Part shown: positions 18,157 to 28,254 of the stretch, in pieces
Layout: the number at the start of each line of letters is the position of its first letter
Numbering within the stretch: the first letter of the stretch is position 1
DNA from: Nitrospiria bacterium
Lineage (GTDB): Bacteria > Nitrospirota > RBG-16-64-22
DNA: 52,607 nt
Direction: 5' to 3'
Assembly: GCA_919903025.1 (NCBI GenBank)
Contig: CAKKSE010000040.1
Coordinates: 1-52,607, forward strand
Made by a program: the position numbers and the translations under genes
Notes under the pieces: generated by a model
Told to the model about the DNA's origin: nothing
Databases searched by the model: none
What the model saw: only the letters and a program-made list of their open reading frames with translations

Positions 18157-19680
18157 TCAGGAAGTGACCCGCTCCGAGAGGTCCCCCTCTTTCCGGGACA
18201 GGACCTTCTCGAACGCCGCGACAACCCTGGGATCGAACTGCCTCCCCGACTGGCGGCGCATCTCGGCAAGGGCCGTGCTGATTGGAAGGGCCTTCCGGTA
18301 GGGACGGTCCGTCGTCATGGCGTCGAACGTGTCGAGGACGGCGACGATCCTGGCCCCGAGCGGAATGGCGTCCCCCAGGAGGCCGTCCGGATAACCGCTT
18401 CCGTCGAACCACTCCTGGTGGTGGTAGATGAGGGGAATGACCGGCGAGAGGAACTTGACCTGGGAGAGGATCTCGGCCCCCTTCCGAACGTGATTCTTCA
18501 TCACCTCGTATTCCGCGGGGGTGAGACGCGCCGGCTTATTGAGAATCGTCTCGCTGATCCCGATCTTGCCGATGTCGTGCAGGGCCGCCGCGTATTTGAG
18601 ATGATCCGTCTCGTCGGTCTTGAGGCCAAGCTCCAGGGCCATATCGAGCGCGAAGTCGATCAAGCGGTCGCAATGGCCGCCGGTGTAATCGTCCTTGGCC
18701 TCGATCGCCTGGGCCAGCGATTTGATGGAATCGAACTGCGATTCCTCCAGCTCCCGGCTCTTCTCGACGATGGCGCTGTAGAGACGCGTATTGGCGATCG
18801 CGGCCGCCAGCTGGGCGCAGACGATCCCCAGCATCTCGACGTCGCTCCTGGCAAAACCGGGCCCGCCCCTGAGCCGCCCGACGTTCAGAACCCCCCGCAT
18901 CGCCGAGATGGGCAGGACAAAGGGAAGGCAGATCGCCGAGCCGAGCTGGCCGTCGCGCATGAGCCTCCGGAGCTCGGGAGGCGTATCGTCCTCCCCGTTC
19001 AAGAGGACGCCGCCTGGGCCGAGCGCCACCCGGCCCGAGATTCCATCTCCGAGCTTCATGCGCGTCGACCGGGCGATCGTGTCCGGAAGGCCGACGGACG
19101 CGCGGATCAGCAGGACGTCTTCTCCCGGCTCCTCCAGCATGATCGAGACGCGATCGGCGGCGGCTTCGTCCCGTGCGATCCGGACGGCCCTCTCGAGGAT
19201 CGTCTCCTCGCGCGTCTCCGAGAGCAGAGACCGGCCGATTTCGATCAGGGGAAGGAGGGATTTGAGGCGGATGTTCTCGCGGATGAGAGCTTGCTTCTTG
19301 AACGCTTCCTGAATGACGAGGAGGAGCTCCTGCCGGGTGAACGGCTTGAGGACGAACCCGCTAGCGCCGCTTCGAATCGCGTCGATGACGAGGTCCATCG
19401 AGCCGTGGCCGGTCATCACGACGGCGGCCATGCCCCTCTGCAGGAGGGATGCCTCGCGGAGGAAGGAGAGACCGTCCATGGCCGGCATCTTCACGTCCGT
19501 CAGGATCAGGTCGAACCGGTGACCCGAGAGCTTCTCCAGGGCCTCCGCGCCGCTCGATGCGGCCGAGGTCTCGTATTTCTCTTCCCCGAGAATCTCCTGA
19601 GTCAGCTCCCGGACGACGGCTTCGTCATCGACAACGAGAATGCGCTCTCCGGACACGCTCCGCCTTTCGCCGTCGGCCAA
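18157..19680 (-). CDS. Response regulator: REC-GAF-HD-GYP c-di-GMP phosphodiesterase candidate
   Basis: ILVVDDEAVVRELTQEIL...ILTDVKMPAMDG; GAF segment; YAAALHDIGKIGI, YHHQEWFDGSGYPDGL. Confidence 0.92.
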   Translation of the reverse strand: MADGERRSVSGERILVVDDEAVVRELTQEILGEEKYETSAASSGAEALEKLSGHRFDLILTDVKMPAMDGLSFLREASLLQRGMAAVVMTGHGSMDLVIDAIRSGASGFVLKPFTRQELLLVIQEAFKKQALIRENIRLKSLLPLIEIGRSLLSETREETILERAVRIARDEAAADRVSIMLEEPGEDVLLIRASVGLPDTIARSTRMKLGDGISGRVALGPGGVLLNGEDDTPPELRRLMRDGQLGSAICLPFVLPISAMRGVLNVGRLRGGPGFARSDVEMLGIVCAQLAAAIANTRLYSAIVEKSRELEESQFDSIKSLAQAIEAKDDYTGGHCDRLIDFALDMALELGLKTDETDHLKYAAALHDIGKIGISETILNKPARLTPAEYEVMKNHVRKGAEILSQVKFLSPVIPLIYHHQEWFDGSGYPDGLLGDAIPLGARIVAVLDTFDAMTTDRPYRKALPISTALAEMRRQSGRQFDPRVVAAFEKVLSRKEGDLSERVTS

Positions 19681-19753
19681 GGAGGTTTGGCCTCAATGAC
19701 TGAAGAGCATATCAAGAAAACGCCGAAAAAACCACTCATCAAGCGGATGATCG

Positions 19754-20485
19754 TTACAAAAGATCGCCGAACCGGCTCTGAAGGAGGGCCAGAAAGACCA
19801 CGGCGGCTGTTTCGACGCGGAGCGTCCGGGGCCCGGCTCGAACGATCCTGAACCCGTTTCCGCGCGCAAGAGCGAGCTCCGAGTCCGTCCATCCCCCTTC
19901 CGGGCCCACCGCGAGGAGGAAGGCCGCGCCCCGGCCCGCGCCGAGGTCCCGCCAGGCCTCTTCTCCCCGGGGATCCAGCCAGAGACGCAAGGCCGCCGAC
20001 TCGCCGGAGAGAACGAGCGCTTCGACGGTCATTGGCGTACCGATCTCAGGCACGCGGACTCGTCCCGACTGCTCGGCCGCCTCCCGCGCCACCGCCTCCC
20101 ATCGCTTGAGTCGGCGGGTCTGCCGTTCGGCCGGCAGGCGCACCTCGGACAGCGCGGAGAGGACGGGAACGATGCGCGCAACGCCCAATTCGGTCCCCTT
20201 TTGAACGATCCATTCCATCTTGTCCCCTCGCGGAATCGCCACGGCGAGCGTTATGGAAAGGGGGGACTCGACGCTGGGCGTCCGGGGCTCGACGAGCTGG
20301 ACCAGGAGCGACTTTCCCCGGAACCGGAGGGTCCCTTCCCATTCCCGGCCGGAGCCGTCGAATACAAAGAGGGTATCCCCCGGGCGGCCCCTGAGAACGT
20401 TCGTGATGTAGTGGGATTGTTCGGAATCGAGAACGGCTTCGCCGTCGCGAATGCGCTCAGGGAAAACGAAGAGGCGCGGGGTCAC
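19754..20485 (-). CDS. rsmE: 16S rRNA m3U1498 methyltransferase RsmE
   Basis: TPRLFVFPERI..., LAVGPEGGWTDSELALA, LRVETAAVV. Confidence 0.92.
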   Translation of the reverse strand: MTPRLFVFPERIRDGEAVLDSEQSHYITNVLRGRPGDTLFVFDGSGREWEGTLRFRGKSLLVQLVEPRTPSVESPLSITLAVAIPRGDKMEWIVQKGTELGVARIVPVLSALSEVRLPAERQTRRLKRWEAVAREAAEQSGRVRVPEIGTPMTVEALVLSGESAALRLWLDPRGEEAWRDLGAGRGAAFLLAVGPEGGWTDSELALARGNGFRIVRAGPRTLRVETAAVVFLALLQSRFGDLL

Positions 20486-20492
20486 AGCGGTT

Positions 20493-21605
20493 TTACTCGA
20501 ACAGGTCCCGCACCCGCGACAGGAAGTTCTTCTCCACACCGCCGTCTTCCCCGGCCAGCGCGGCGAATTCTTCCAACAGCTCGCGCTGGCGCGGGGCGAG
20601 CTTCTGGGGCGTCACAACGACGATGCGCACCTGCTGGTCGCCCACGCCCCGGCCGCGAACGTCCGCGATCCCTTTCCCCTTGAGCCGGAAAACTCTTCCG
20701 GTCTGTGTCCCGGGCGGAATCTTGAGCGGGGCCGCGCCGGCGAGCGTAGGAACGTCGATCGTCCCTCCCAGGGCGACCCTCGCAAAACTGACGGGGACAT
20801 CGCAGACCACGTCGTTTCCCTCCCGCCGAAAGAGGGGATGAGGGGTTACGTGAACTTCGATATAGAGGTCGCCCGGCGGCCCTCCCCGCCGGCCGTGTTC
20901 CCCTTCCCCCATCAGGCGGAGACGCCCGCCGTCGTCGATGCCGGGCGGGATCTTCACGGAGATCGTCTTTTCGGACGGGACCCGTCCGTGTCCCCGGCAT
21001 GTCTCGCACGGATGGGAAATGATCCGCCCCTCGCCGTTGCAATGGGAACACGTCCGGCGGATCGTGAAGAAGCCCTGCTGGTAGCGGACTTCTCCCATCC
21101 CGCGGCACGTCGGACATTCCGCGGGTCCGCTCCCCGCACGGCCGCCGGACCCGCGGCACGTGCCGCAGGTCTCGGAGCGGTTGAGGCGGATGGTCGTCTC
21201 CCTGCCGAACGCCGCGTCTTCGAACGAGACTTCGACGGACTGGAGGATATCGGCCCCGCGCTCCGCCCGCTGCCGTTGCCGCCGCCGGCCGCCGCCTCCG
21301 AAGAAGTCCGAGAAAACCTCTTCGAAAATGTCCCCGACGCCCCCGAATCCGCCGCCCCCCCCGAACCCCTCGAAACCGCCCGCTCCCGGAGCTTGTCCGT
21401 ATCGGTCGTAGAACTCGCGCTTCTCCTGGTTGGACAGGATCTCGTACGCCTCGTTCGCTTCCTTGAACTTTTCTTCCGCCGACTTGTCGCCGGGGTTCTT
21501 GTCCGGATGATGCTTGACGGCCATGCGCCGGTAGGCTTTCTTGATCTCGGCCTCGCCGGCGTTCCGGGGAACGCCCAGGACTTCGTAGTAGTCGCGCTTA
21601 GACAT
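20493..21605 (-). CDS. dnaJ: Chaperone DnaJ
   Basis: J domain with HPD ([11 protein letters not shown]), G/F region, four CxxCxG zinc motifs. Confidence 0.97.
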   Translation of the reverse strand: MSKRDYYEVLGVPRNAGEAEIKKAYRRMAVKHHPDKNPGDKSAEEKFKEANEAYEILSNQEKREFYDRYGQAPGAGGFEGFGGGGGFGGVGDIFEEVFSDFFGGGGRRRQRQRAERGADILQSVEVSFEDAAFGRETTIRLNRSETCGTCRGSGGRAGSGPAECPTCRGMGEVRYQQGFFTIRRTCSHCNGEGRIISHPCETCRGHGRVPSEKTISVKIPPGIDDGGRLRLMGEGEHGRRGGPPGDLYIEVHVTPHPLFRREGNDVVCDVPVSFARVALGGTIDVPTLAGAAPLKIPPGTQTGRVFRLKGKGIADVRGRGVGDQQVRIVVVTPQKLAPRQRELLEEFAALAGEDGGVEKNFLSRVRDLFE

Positions 21606-21656
21606 CGGTGAGACGGTGAATGGGTGAATCGGTGAATGGGTGAACGGGTGAAAGAT
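21606..21656. repeat. Tandem short repeat (GGTGAATSG units) upstream of dnaJ
   Basis: cggtgagacggtgaatgggtgaatcggtgaatgggtgaacgggtgaa read directly. Confidence 0.85.
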
Positions 21657-21701
21657 TCATTGTGCCATGGCCGCCGCAATTTGCCGATATGCCGAAGAAA
21701 A

Positions 21702-21732
21702 GGGGGCAGAAAGCGGTCCGCTTCCTGCCCCC
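21702..21732 (-). terminator. Rho-independent terminator after dnaK
   Basis: Minus strand GGGGGCAGGAAGCGGACCGCTTTCTGCCCCC followed by TTTTCTTC. Confidence 0.8.
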
Positions 21733-21769
21733 ACCGTCCCGCGCCCCCGATCCGCGTCTCGGCACGCGC

Positions 21770-23674
21770 CTACTTCTTCTCCTTGTCGACTTCTTCGAAC
21801 TGCGCGTCAACGACGCCCTCGTCTGTCGGCCGGGATCCCGCGGAGCCGCCCGCCTCGGCCCCCTTCCCGGCCATCTGCCCGTAGATCTCTTCGGCGAGCT
21901 TGTGCGACGCGCGGGAGAGCTCGGTGGTGGCCGCCCGGATCTTTTCGATATCGTTCTCGTCCATCGCCTTCCGCGCGGACTCGATGGCCTTTTCGATCTC
22001 CGCCTTCTCGCCGCCGGAAAGCTTGTCACCGTAGTCCTTTATCGATTTCTCGACGCTGTAGATCAGGTTGTCGGCCTCGTTCCGCGCCTCGGCGAGCTGT
22101 TTCTTGCGGCGGTCTTCGTCGGCGTGCGAAGACGCCTCGGAAACCATCTTCTTGATCTCCTCCTCGGTGAGGCCGGAGGAGGCGGTGATCTTGATCGACT
22201 GCTCCTTCCCCGTCCCCAGGTCCTTAGCCGAAACGTGGACGATCCCGTTTGCGTCGATGTCGAACGCCACCTCGACCTGCGGCACGCCGCGCGGCGCGGG
22301 CGGAATCCCGACCAGCTCGAACCGGCCCAGCGTCTTGTTGTCGGAGGCCATCTCCCGCTCGCCCTGGAGGACGTGGATCGACACCGCCGGCTGGTTGTCG
22401 GACGCGGTCGAGAAGATCTGGCTCTTCTTCGTCGGGATGGTCGTGTTCCGCTCGATGAGCTTCGTGAAGACGCCGCCCAGCGTCTCGATCCCGAGGGACA
22501 GCGGCGTCACGTCGAGGAGCAGGACGTCCTTGACCTCTCCCTTGAGGACGCCCGCCTGAATCGCGGCCCCGATCGCCACGACCTCGTCCGGGTTGACGCC
22601 CTTGTGCGGCTCCTTCCCGAAGAACTCCTTGACGACCTGCTGGACCTTGGGCATCCGCGTCATCCCGCCGACCAGGACCACCTCGTTCACGTCCTTGGCC
22701 GAGATGCCCGCGTCGGCCAGCGCCTGCCGGCAGGGCCCGATCGTTTGCTGGACCAGGTCGTCGACGAGCTGTTCGAGCTTCGACCGGGAGAGCTTCAGCG
22801 TCAGGTGCTTGGGTCCGGTGGCGTCCGCCGTGATGAACGGCAGGTTGACGTCCGTCTCCATCACCGTGGAGAGCTCGTGCTTGGCCTTCTCGGCGGCTTC
22901 CTTGAGGCGCTGGAGGGCCATCTTGTCGTTGCGGAGGTCGATCCCCTGGTCCTTCTTGAACTCGTCGGCGATCCAGTTGATGATCCGCTGGTCGAAGTCG
23001 TCTCCGCCGAGGTACGTGTCGCCGTTGGTGGATTTGACCTCGAAGACGCCGTCGCCCAGCTCCAGGATCGAGATGTCGAACGTCCCGCCGCCCAGGTCGT
23101 ACACGGCGATGGTCTCGTCCTTCTTCTTATCCAGGCCGTAGGCGAGCGACGCGGCGGTCGGCTCGTTGATGATTCGCAGGACTTCGAGTCCCGCGATCCG
23201 CCCCGCGTCCTTCGTCGCCTGCCGCTGGGAGTCGTTGAAGTACGCCGGCACTGTGATCACGGCCTCGGTCACCTTTTCCCCCAAGTAGTCCTCGGCAGTC
23301 TGCTTCATCTTCTGGAGGACCATGGCGGAGACCTCGGCGGGCGTGTAGCGCTTCCCGCGGATCTCGACCGCGGCGTCCCCGTTCGGAGACAAGCTGATCT
23401 TATACGGCAGGACCTTCTTCGCCCGCTCGGCCTCCGACGACTCGTACTTCCGGCCGATCAATCTCTTGATGGAAAAGATCGTGTTGTCCGGGTTCGTGAT
23501 CGCCTGGCGCTTCGCGATCTGCCCCACGAGACGCTCCCCGCTCTCCGAAATGGCCACCACCGACGGGGTTGTCCGGCTCCCTTCGGCGTTGGCGATGACG
23601 ACCGGATCTCCCCCTTCCATGATGGCGACGCACGAGTTCGTCGTCCCCAGGTCGATCCCGATGACCTTTGCCAT
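21770..23674 (-). CDS. dnaK: Chaperone DnaK (Hsp70)
   Basis: [22 protein letters not shown]...; full-length Hsp70. Confidence 0.98.
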   Translation of the reverse strand: MAKVIGIDLGTTNSCVAIMEGGDPVVIANAEGSRTTPSVVAISESGERLVGQIAKRQAITNPDNTIFSIKRLIGRKYESSEAERAKKVLPYKISLSPNGDAAVEIRGKRYTPAEVSAMVLQKMKQTAEDYLGEKVTEAVITVPAYFNDSQRQATKDAGRIAGLEVLRIINEPTAASLAYGLDKKKDETIAVYDLGGGTFDISILELGDGVFEVKSTNGDTYLGGDDFDQRIINWIADEFKKDQGIDLRNDKMALQRLKEAAEKAKHELSTVMETDVNLPFITADATGPKHLTLKLSRSKLEQLVDDLVQQTIGPCRQALADAGISAKDVNEVVLVGGMTRMPKVQQVVKEFFGKEPHKGVNPDEVVAIGAAIQAGVLKGEVKDVLLLDVTPLSLGIETLGGVFTKLIERNTTIPTKKSQIFSTASDNQPAVSIHVLQGEREMASDNKTLGRFELVGIPPAPRGVPQVEVAFDIDANGIVHVSAKDLGTGKEQSIKITASSGLTEEEIKKMVSEASSHADEDRRKKQLAEARNEADNLIYSVEKSIKDYGDKLSGGEKAEIEKAIESARKAMDENDIEKIRAATTELSRASHKLAEEIYGQMAGKGAEAGGSAGSRPTDEGVVDAQFEEVDKEKK

Positions 23675-23696
23675 GATTTCCTCCTGCTCAAAGACG

Positions 23697-23785
23697 GTGG
23701 ATGGGTGAATCGGTGAGTCGGTGAATCGGCGGGATCCCGTTCATCCATTCACCCATTGACCCATTCACCCATTCACCTGTTCACC
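23697..23785. repeat. Oppositely oriented tandem-repeat arms around GGGATCCC (potential cruciform)
   Basis: atgggtgaatcggtgagtcggtgaatcggc-gggatccc-gttcatccattcacccattgacccattcacccattcacctgttcacc. Confidence 0.85.
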
Positions 23786-24400
23786 ATCGCCCGAGATCTC
23801 TCTCCCCGTGGACTCGGGGGTCTCCCCCGTCTCCGGGGAGAGAGACGGCCTCTTCGACACGATCACCAACGCGGGCCGAAGAAGGCGGTCATTATACTTG
23901 TATCCTTTCTGGATCTCCTGCACGACGGTGTTCTCAGGGGCGTCGGCGGCTGTGATCTGGCTCATCGCCTGCTGGCAGGCTGGATCGAACGGTTTTCCGA
24001 GAGACTCGACCGGCGTGACGCCGAAACGGGCGAGCGTGTCCAGAAGGTGCTTGTAGGTCAGATCGACTCCCTGAACGAGCCCGCCGGGGGAGTCTCCCCC
24101 GCCTTGCCCCGCGTGAGAGAGGGCGAAGCCCAGGTTGTCGGCGACCGAAAGGATCTCCCGCAGGATCGACTCGTTCCCGTAGCGGATCGCCTCGGCCTGT
24201 TCGCGCGCGATCCGCTTCTTCGTGTTATCGAAGTCGGCCGCCGCTCGGAGGAGTCTGTCTCGCGCCTCCGCGGCTTGGGCCTCCGCCTGCGCCAGCGCCT
24301 CCCGGAGAGCGTCCAGTTCTTCCTCGGGGGAAAGCTCCGCGGGAGGCTGACCGGTCGCCCCGGCCGCTTCGGCGATTCCCTTCTCGTCAGACGTGTCCAT
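23765..24400 (-). CDS. grpE: GrpE nucleotide exchange factor
   Basis: FDNTKKRIAREQAEAIRYGNESILREILSVADNLGFAL; last codons lie in the tandem repeat. Confidence 0.95.
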   Translation of the reverse strand: MDTSDEKGIAEAAGATGQPPAELSPEEELDALREALAQAEAQAAEARDRLLRAAADFDNTKKRIAREQAEAIRYGNESILREILSVADNLGFALSHAGQGGGDSPGGLVQGVDLTYKHLLDTLARFGVTPVESLGKPFDPACQQAMSQITAADAPENTVVQEIQKGYKYNDRLLRPALVIVSKRPSLSPETGETPESTGREISGDGEQVNG

Positions 24401-24545
24401 AGGCCCCTTTGTAATGGGTTCGTGCTCCTCGGTTGTCAAGAGGGTGCCGCCATTTTTTCCTGGAATCGCCTGACCTTACCAGCCGCTTCGAAAAAGCGTC
24501 AAGGAAAAACCATCCCTTCCCCCCGGCCGGAATGGGGTCCGCGGG

Positions 24546-25343
24546 TCAGGTCCGTCTTTGCGCCACGAGCCGCTTGGCCCCGGCCCGGACCGCTTCGGAC
24601 ACGTTCTTGTTCTTCTCGAGGTTCTCAAGATCCTTTTTCTTCATCTGATTGAGGAGCGGCAATGCGACCCCCGGCGGCGTCTTGGGGTTCCCCGTCAGGG
24701 CGGCGACGATTCCGTAGCTTCGGCACCACTCTCTGTTCTTGGCGATCTCCCTCAAAACGTCCTCCCCGACCTGCTTGGACTTGGCGAACTGCTCGATTTC
24801 TCCTTCGCTGAGCCGCGGGTTATCGAGAACGTTCATGGCGACGGTCCGAGCGCCGTCGCGGATGAGGATCGACCGGACTTCCTTGTTCCCCCGCAGAGCG
24901 AGTCTCAGCCGCTCCCCGACGGACAGGCGCTGAACGAGCTGGAGCGCGGAGCGGCCATGCTCCCCGCCCGCCTCATCGGCGGCACCCTCTTCCTCCGCCC
25001 CATCCCCGCCCACGAGGGCCATCTCTCCCCGCACCGCCAGGCCCAGTCGGGCGGAGAGAAGCGAGAGCACTTCCTGCTCCCCGACGCTCGACAGGAACCG
25101 GACGGTCTCCGGCGGAAGCGCCGGATGGGAAAGAATGAGGTCGAGGAGGTCCGGATCGTCGAGGGCCGAGACCGCCATCCGGTCCAGGATCCAGCCGGGA
25201 GTGGCCGGAGAGCGCGCAAGGTCGCGCGCGACGTGCGGCTGAAGGTTGGGAACGTCGAGGGGAAGAAGCGGCGGAACGGCCCGGAGGATTTCCCGCCAGA
25301 GGCGGAGTGCCCGGATGAGAACGCCGGTCGGCGCAGTCGTCAT
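24546..25343 (-). CDS. Hypothetical alpha-helical repeat protein
   Basis: Repeating helical motifs (LARSPATPGWILDRMAV; AKNREWCRSYGIVAALTGNPKTPPGVALPLL). Confidence 0.7.
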   Translation of the reverse strand: MTTAPTGVLIRALRLWREILRAVPPLLPLDVPNLQPHVARDLARSPATPGWILDRMAVSALDDPDLLDLILSHPALPPETVRFLSSVGEQEVLSLLSARLGLAVRGEMALVGGDGAEEEGAADEAGGEHGRSALQLVQRLSVGERLRLALRGNKEVRSILIRDGARTVAMNVLDNPRLSEGEIEQFAKSKQVGEDVLREIAKNREWCRSYGIVAALTGNPKTPPGVALPLLNQMKKKDLENLEKNKNVSEAVRAGAKRLVAQRRT

Positions 25344-25346
25344 TCC

Positions 25347-26153
25347 CTATGCATCCTTGCGGAGAACGAGAAATATCTCCCGGTTTCCGGCCGGTCCCGG
25401 AATGGGAGATGGAATCTCCCCGACGATCCCAAACCCCAGGTCCCGCGCCTTCACGGCGACCTTGTCGACCGCCTCGCGGATCGCCGCGGGGTCCCGGACG
25501 ACGCCTCCCTTCTCCACGAACTTCCGCCCCGCCTCGAACTGGGGCTTGACGAGCGCGAGGACCCATCCCCCCGGCTTCAGGAAGCCGTGGACCGCCGTCA
25601 GCACGAGCGTCAGAGAAATGAAAGATACGTCCACCGTCACCAGGTCGACTGGCGGGCCGTCCGGCCCCACGAGATCATCCAGGCGCATGTACCGGACGTT
25701 CGTCCGTTCCCGCAAGACCACGCGGGGATCGGACCTGAGCCGGGCGTGAAGCTGGCCGTACCCGACATCGACCGCGTAGACCCGTGCCGCTCCGTGCTGA
25801 AGAAGACAATCCGTGAACCCGCCCGTCGACGCTCCGACATCCACGGCGACGCACCCCTCGACGGGGATCGGAAAGGCCGCAAGGACCGCCGCGAGCTTGA
25901 CTCCCCCGCGGCTCACGTACGGGTGATCGGGGGATTCGATCGAGACCGGCGCGTCCCCGGCGACGGACGTCCCGGGCTTCTCGACGCGCCTCCCGTCGAC
26001 CAGCACCTTGCCCGCCAGGATCAGGGCGCGGGCCCGCTCGCGGCTCTCGACCAGACCCCGATCGAAAAGGAGCTGATCGAGCCGGCGGCCGGACGCGCCT
26101 GACCCTCTTCCGCCCCTGGCGCTTTTCTCCGCCCCGCTACGGAACGGCCTCAT
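25347..26153 (-). CDS. tlyA: TlyA-family rRNA 2'-O-methyltransferase / hemolysin A-like
   Basis: S4 domain (RLDQLLFDRGLVESRERARALILAGKVLVDG) and VAVDVGASTGGFTDCLLQHGA. Confidence 0.93.
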   Translation of the reverse strand: MRPFRSGAEKSARGGRGSGASGRRLDQLLFDRGLVESRERARALILAGKVLVDGRRVEKPGTSVAGDAPVSIESPDHPYVSRGGVKLAAVLAAFPIPVEGCVAVDVGASTGGFTDCLLQHGAARVYAVDVGYGQLHARLRSDPRVVLRERTNVRYMRLDDLVGPDGPPVDLVTVDVSFISLTLVLTAVHGFLKPGGWVLALVKPQFEAGRKFVEKGGVVRDPAAIREAVDKVAVKARDLGFGIVGEIPSPIPGPAGNREIFLVLRKDA

Positions 26154-28038
26154 GCCACTGGATCGTCCGAACGGAGAGCATCGACCGGACAGCGGCGGCG
26201 ATCCCCTCCGCGTCGAGGCCATACGCCCGCCGGAGAAGATCGATCTCGCCGTGCTCCGAGAACCGGTCGGGAAGGCCCACGCGCTTGACGCGGACGCCGG
26301 AGATCCCGGCGGTCTCTAGGAACTCGAGGACAGCCGAACCAAAGCCGCCGGCCAGTTGATGGTCCTCCACTGTCAGCCAGAACGTCCCTTCCCTCGCCAT
26401 CTCCTTCAGGAGATTCTCGTCCAGCGGCTTGACGAACCGGGCGTTCACGACGCCCACGGCGTGTCCCTCCGCGGCCAGCGTCTCCGACGCCTCCATCGCG
26501 GCCTGGACGGCCGGACCGACGGCCAGGATCGTCCCTTCCCGACCCTCCCGGAGGACCTCCCACGAGCCCACGGGGAGCGGCTGGATCGTGGGATCGAGCG
26601 GAACGCCCGCCGCCGCCCCGCGGGGATACCGAACCGCAGCCGGACCGGGGTGATCGACCGCGGTCTTGAGAAGTCGGCGAAACTCGTTTTCGTCCTTCGG
26701 CGACATGACGATCATGTTCGGAAGGACGCGGAGATAGGCCAGATCGAACGCGCCGTGATGCGTCGGGCCGTCCTCCCCCACGAGGCCGGCTCGGTCCAGG
26801 GCGAAGACCACCGGAAGGTTCTGGAGACAGACGTCGTGGACGATCTGGTCGTAAGCCCGCTGGAGAAAAGTGGAATAGACGGCCACGACAGGCTTCAGTC
26901 CGCCCGCGGCGAGACCCGCGGCGAACGTCACCCCGTGCTGTTCGGCGATCCCCACGTCGAAGAACCTCTCCGGAAACTCGCGGGCGAACGGGGCGAGCCC
27001 CGTGCCGTCGGCCATGGCCGCAGTAATCGCGACAATCGACTGGTCCTGCCGGGCCAGGTCGACCATGGCCTGACCGAAGACTCCCGTGTATGTCGGCCCC
27101 GAAGACGAGGCCCTCTTGCCCGTGGCGATCTCGAAGGGGGGAGTCCCGTGGAACGGTCCGGGAGCGTCCTCGGCCGGCTTGTATCCCTTTCCCTTCTTCG
27201 TCACGACATGGACGAGCGTCGGTCCCGACAGGCGCTTCACGTTTTCCATCGTCGCGAAAAGAACGTCCATGTCGTTGCCGTCGAGTGGGCCCACGTACTG
27301 GAATCCCATTTCTTCGAAGAGAATCCCCGGTCCGACCATTCCCTTGACGCCTTCCTCCATCGTCTTCGCCATCCGGATCATGGGGAGGCCCAAGCGGGGA
27401 ATCGCCTTGAGGAAGTGCTCCGTCTCTTTCCGGACGGTCGTGTAGAAGGGTCCGGTCATGAGGCGGGAGAGGTAGGCCGAGAAGGCGCCGACATTGGGCG
27501 AGATCGACATCTCGTTGTCGTTCAGGACGACGATCAGGTCCTTCTTCAGGTGGCCGGCGTTATTGAGCGCCTCGAACGCCATCCCCGCCGTCATCGCCCC
27601 GTCTCCGATCACGGCGACGATCCGCCGCGCTTCTTTCTTCAGGTCCCGGGCGCAGGCGAGTCCGAGGGCCGCGGAAATCGACGTGGACGAGTGCCCCGCC
27701 CCGAACACGTCGAACGGGGACTCGTCGCGGCGGAGAAACCCGGAGATCCCCCCCCATTGGCGGATCGTCTCGAAGGCCGCCCGGCGCCCCGTGAGGATCT
27801 TGTGGGCGTACGCCTGGTGGCCGATGTCCCAGACGATCAAGTCTTCGGGCGTATCGAAAATGGCGTGGAGGACGATGGAAAGCTCGACGACGCCGAGGGA
27901 CGGGGCCAAGTGCCCGCCCTGGCGCGCGCAGACGCGGATCATCTCGGCCCGGATCTCCTCCGCCAGCGCGGGAAGGTCCTTCCGGGGGATCTTGCGGAGA
28001 TCGGCCGGAGAGTTGACGGAATCAAGAAGTGGCATCAC
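26137..28038 (-). CDS. dxs: 1-deoxy-D-xylulose-5-phosphate synthase
   Basis: GHQAYAHKILTGRR, VIGDGAMTAGMAFEALNNAG, DRAGLVGEDGPTHHGAFD. Confidence 0.97.
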   Translation of the reverse strand: MMPLLDSVNSPADLRKIPRKDLPALAEEIRAEMIRVCARQGGHLAPSLGVVELSIVLHAIFDTPEDLIVWDIGHQAYAHKILTGRRAAFETIRQWGGISGFLRRDESPFDVFGAGHSSTSISAALGLACARDLKKEARRIVAVIGDGAMTAGMAFEALNNAGHLKKDLIVVLNDNEMSISPNVGAFSAYLSRLMTGPFYTTVRKETEHFLKAIPRLGLPMIRMAKTMEEGVKGMVGPGILFEEMGFQYVGPLDGNDMDVLFATMENVKRLSGPTLVHVVTKKGKGYKPAEDAPGPFHGTPPFEIATGKRASSSGPTYTGVFGQAMVDLARQDQSIVAITAAMADGTGLAPFAREFPERFFDVGIAEQHGVTFAAGLAAGGLKPVVAVYSTFLQRAYDQIVHDVCLQNLPVVFALDRAGLVGEDGPTHHGAFDLAYLRVLPNMIVMSPKDENEFRRLLKTAVDHPGPAAVRYPRGAAAGVPLDPTIQPLPVGSWEVLREGREGTILAVGPAVQAAMEASETLAAEGHAVGVVNARFVKPLDENLLKEMAREGTFWLTVEDHQLAGGFGSAVLEFLETAGISGVRVKRVGLPDRFSEHGEIDLLRRAYGLDAEGIAAAVRSMLSVRTIQWHEAVP

Positions 28039-28086
28039 CGCTCCTCAGCGATTGCGGATTGAAATACACCATTGCATTCCACATTT

Positions 28087-28254
28087 CTAGTGTAGTGTCC
28101 CTAACGCTTCTTTACATAGAAAGAGAGATGTCATTCCCGCGGAAGCGGGAATCCAGAGCAAGAAGACTGGATTCCCACGCATCAAGTGCGGGGCAGGCTC
28201 CGTCAAGCCCGGAATGACAAACAAAGTAAATGGACTTATGGGACACCACGCTAG
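28087..28254. mobile_element. MITE-like element with CTAG ends (IS630/Tc1-mariner-like, non-autonomous)
   Basis: Terminal inverted repeats CTAGTGTAGTGTCCC / CTAGCGTGGTGTCCC (13/15 identical; about 22/33 extended); no ORF. Confidence 0.65.
28130..28218. repeat. Nested palindromic repeat GTCATTCCCGC...GGAATGAC
   Basis: GTCATTCCCGCGGAAGCGGGAATCCAG...CTGGATTCCC...CCCGGAATGAC. Confidence 0.8.

Noticed and set aside
21662-23716. 684-aa plus-strand ORF opposite dnaK
   Set aside because: Antisense shadow of a highly conserved gene in GC-rich DNA; composition is biased and motif-free.
23697-23785. Repeat array as a possible CRISPR
   Set aside because: Units are only ~9 bp with no unique spacers and no cas genes nearby.
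26356-28062. 568-aa plus-strand ORF opposite dxs
   Set aside because: Same reason; no domain motifs.
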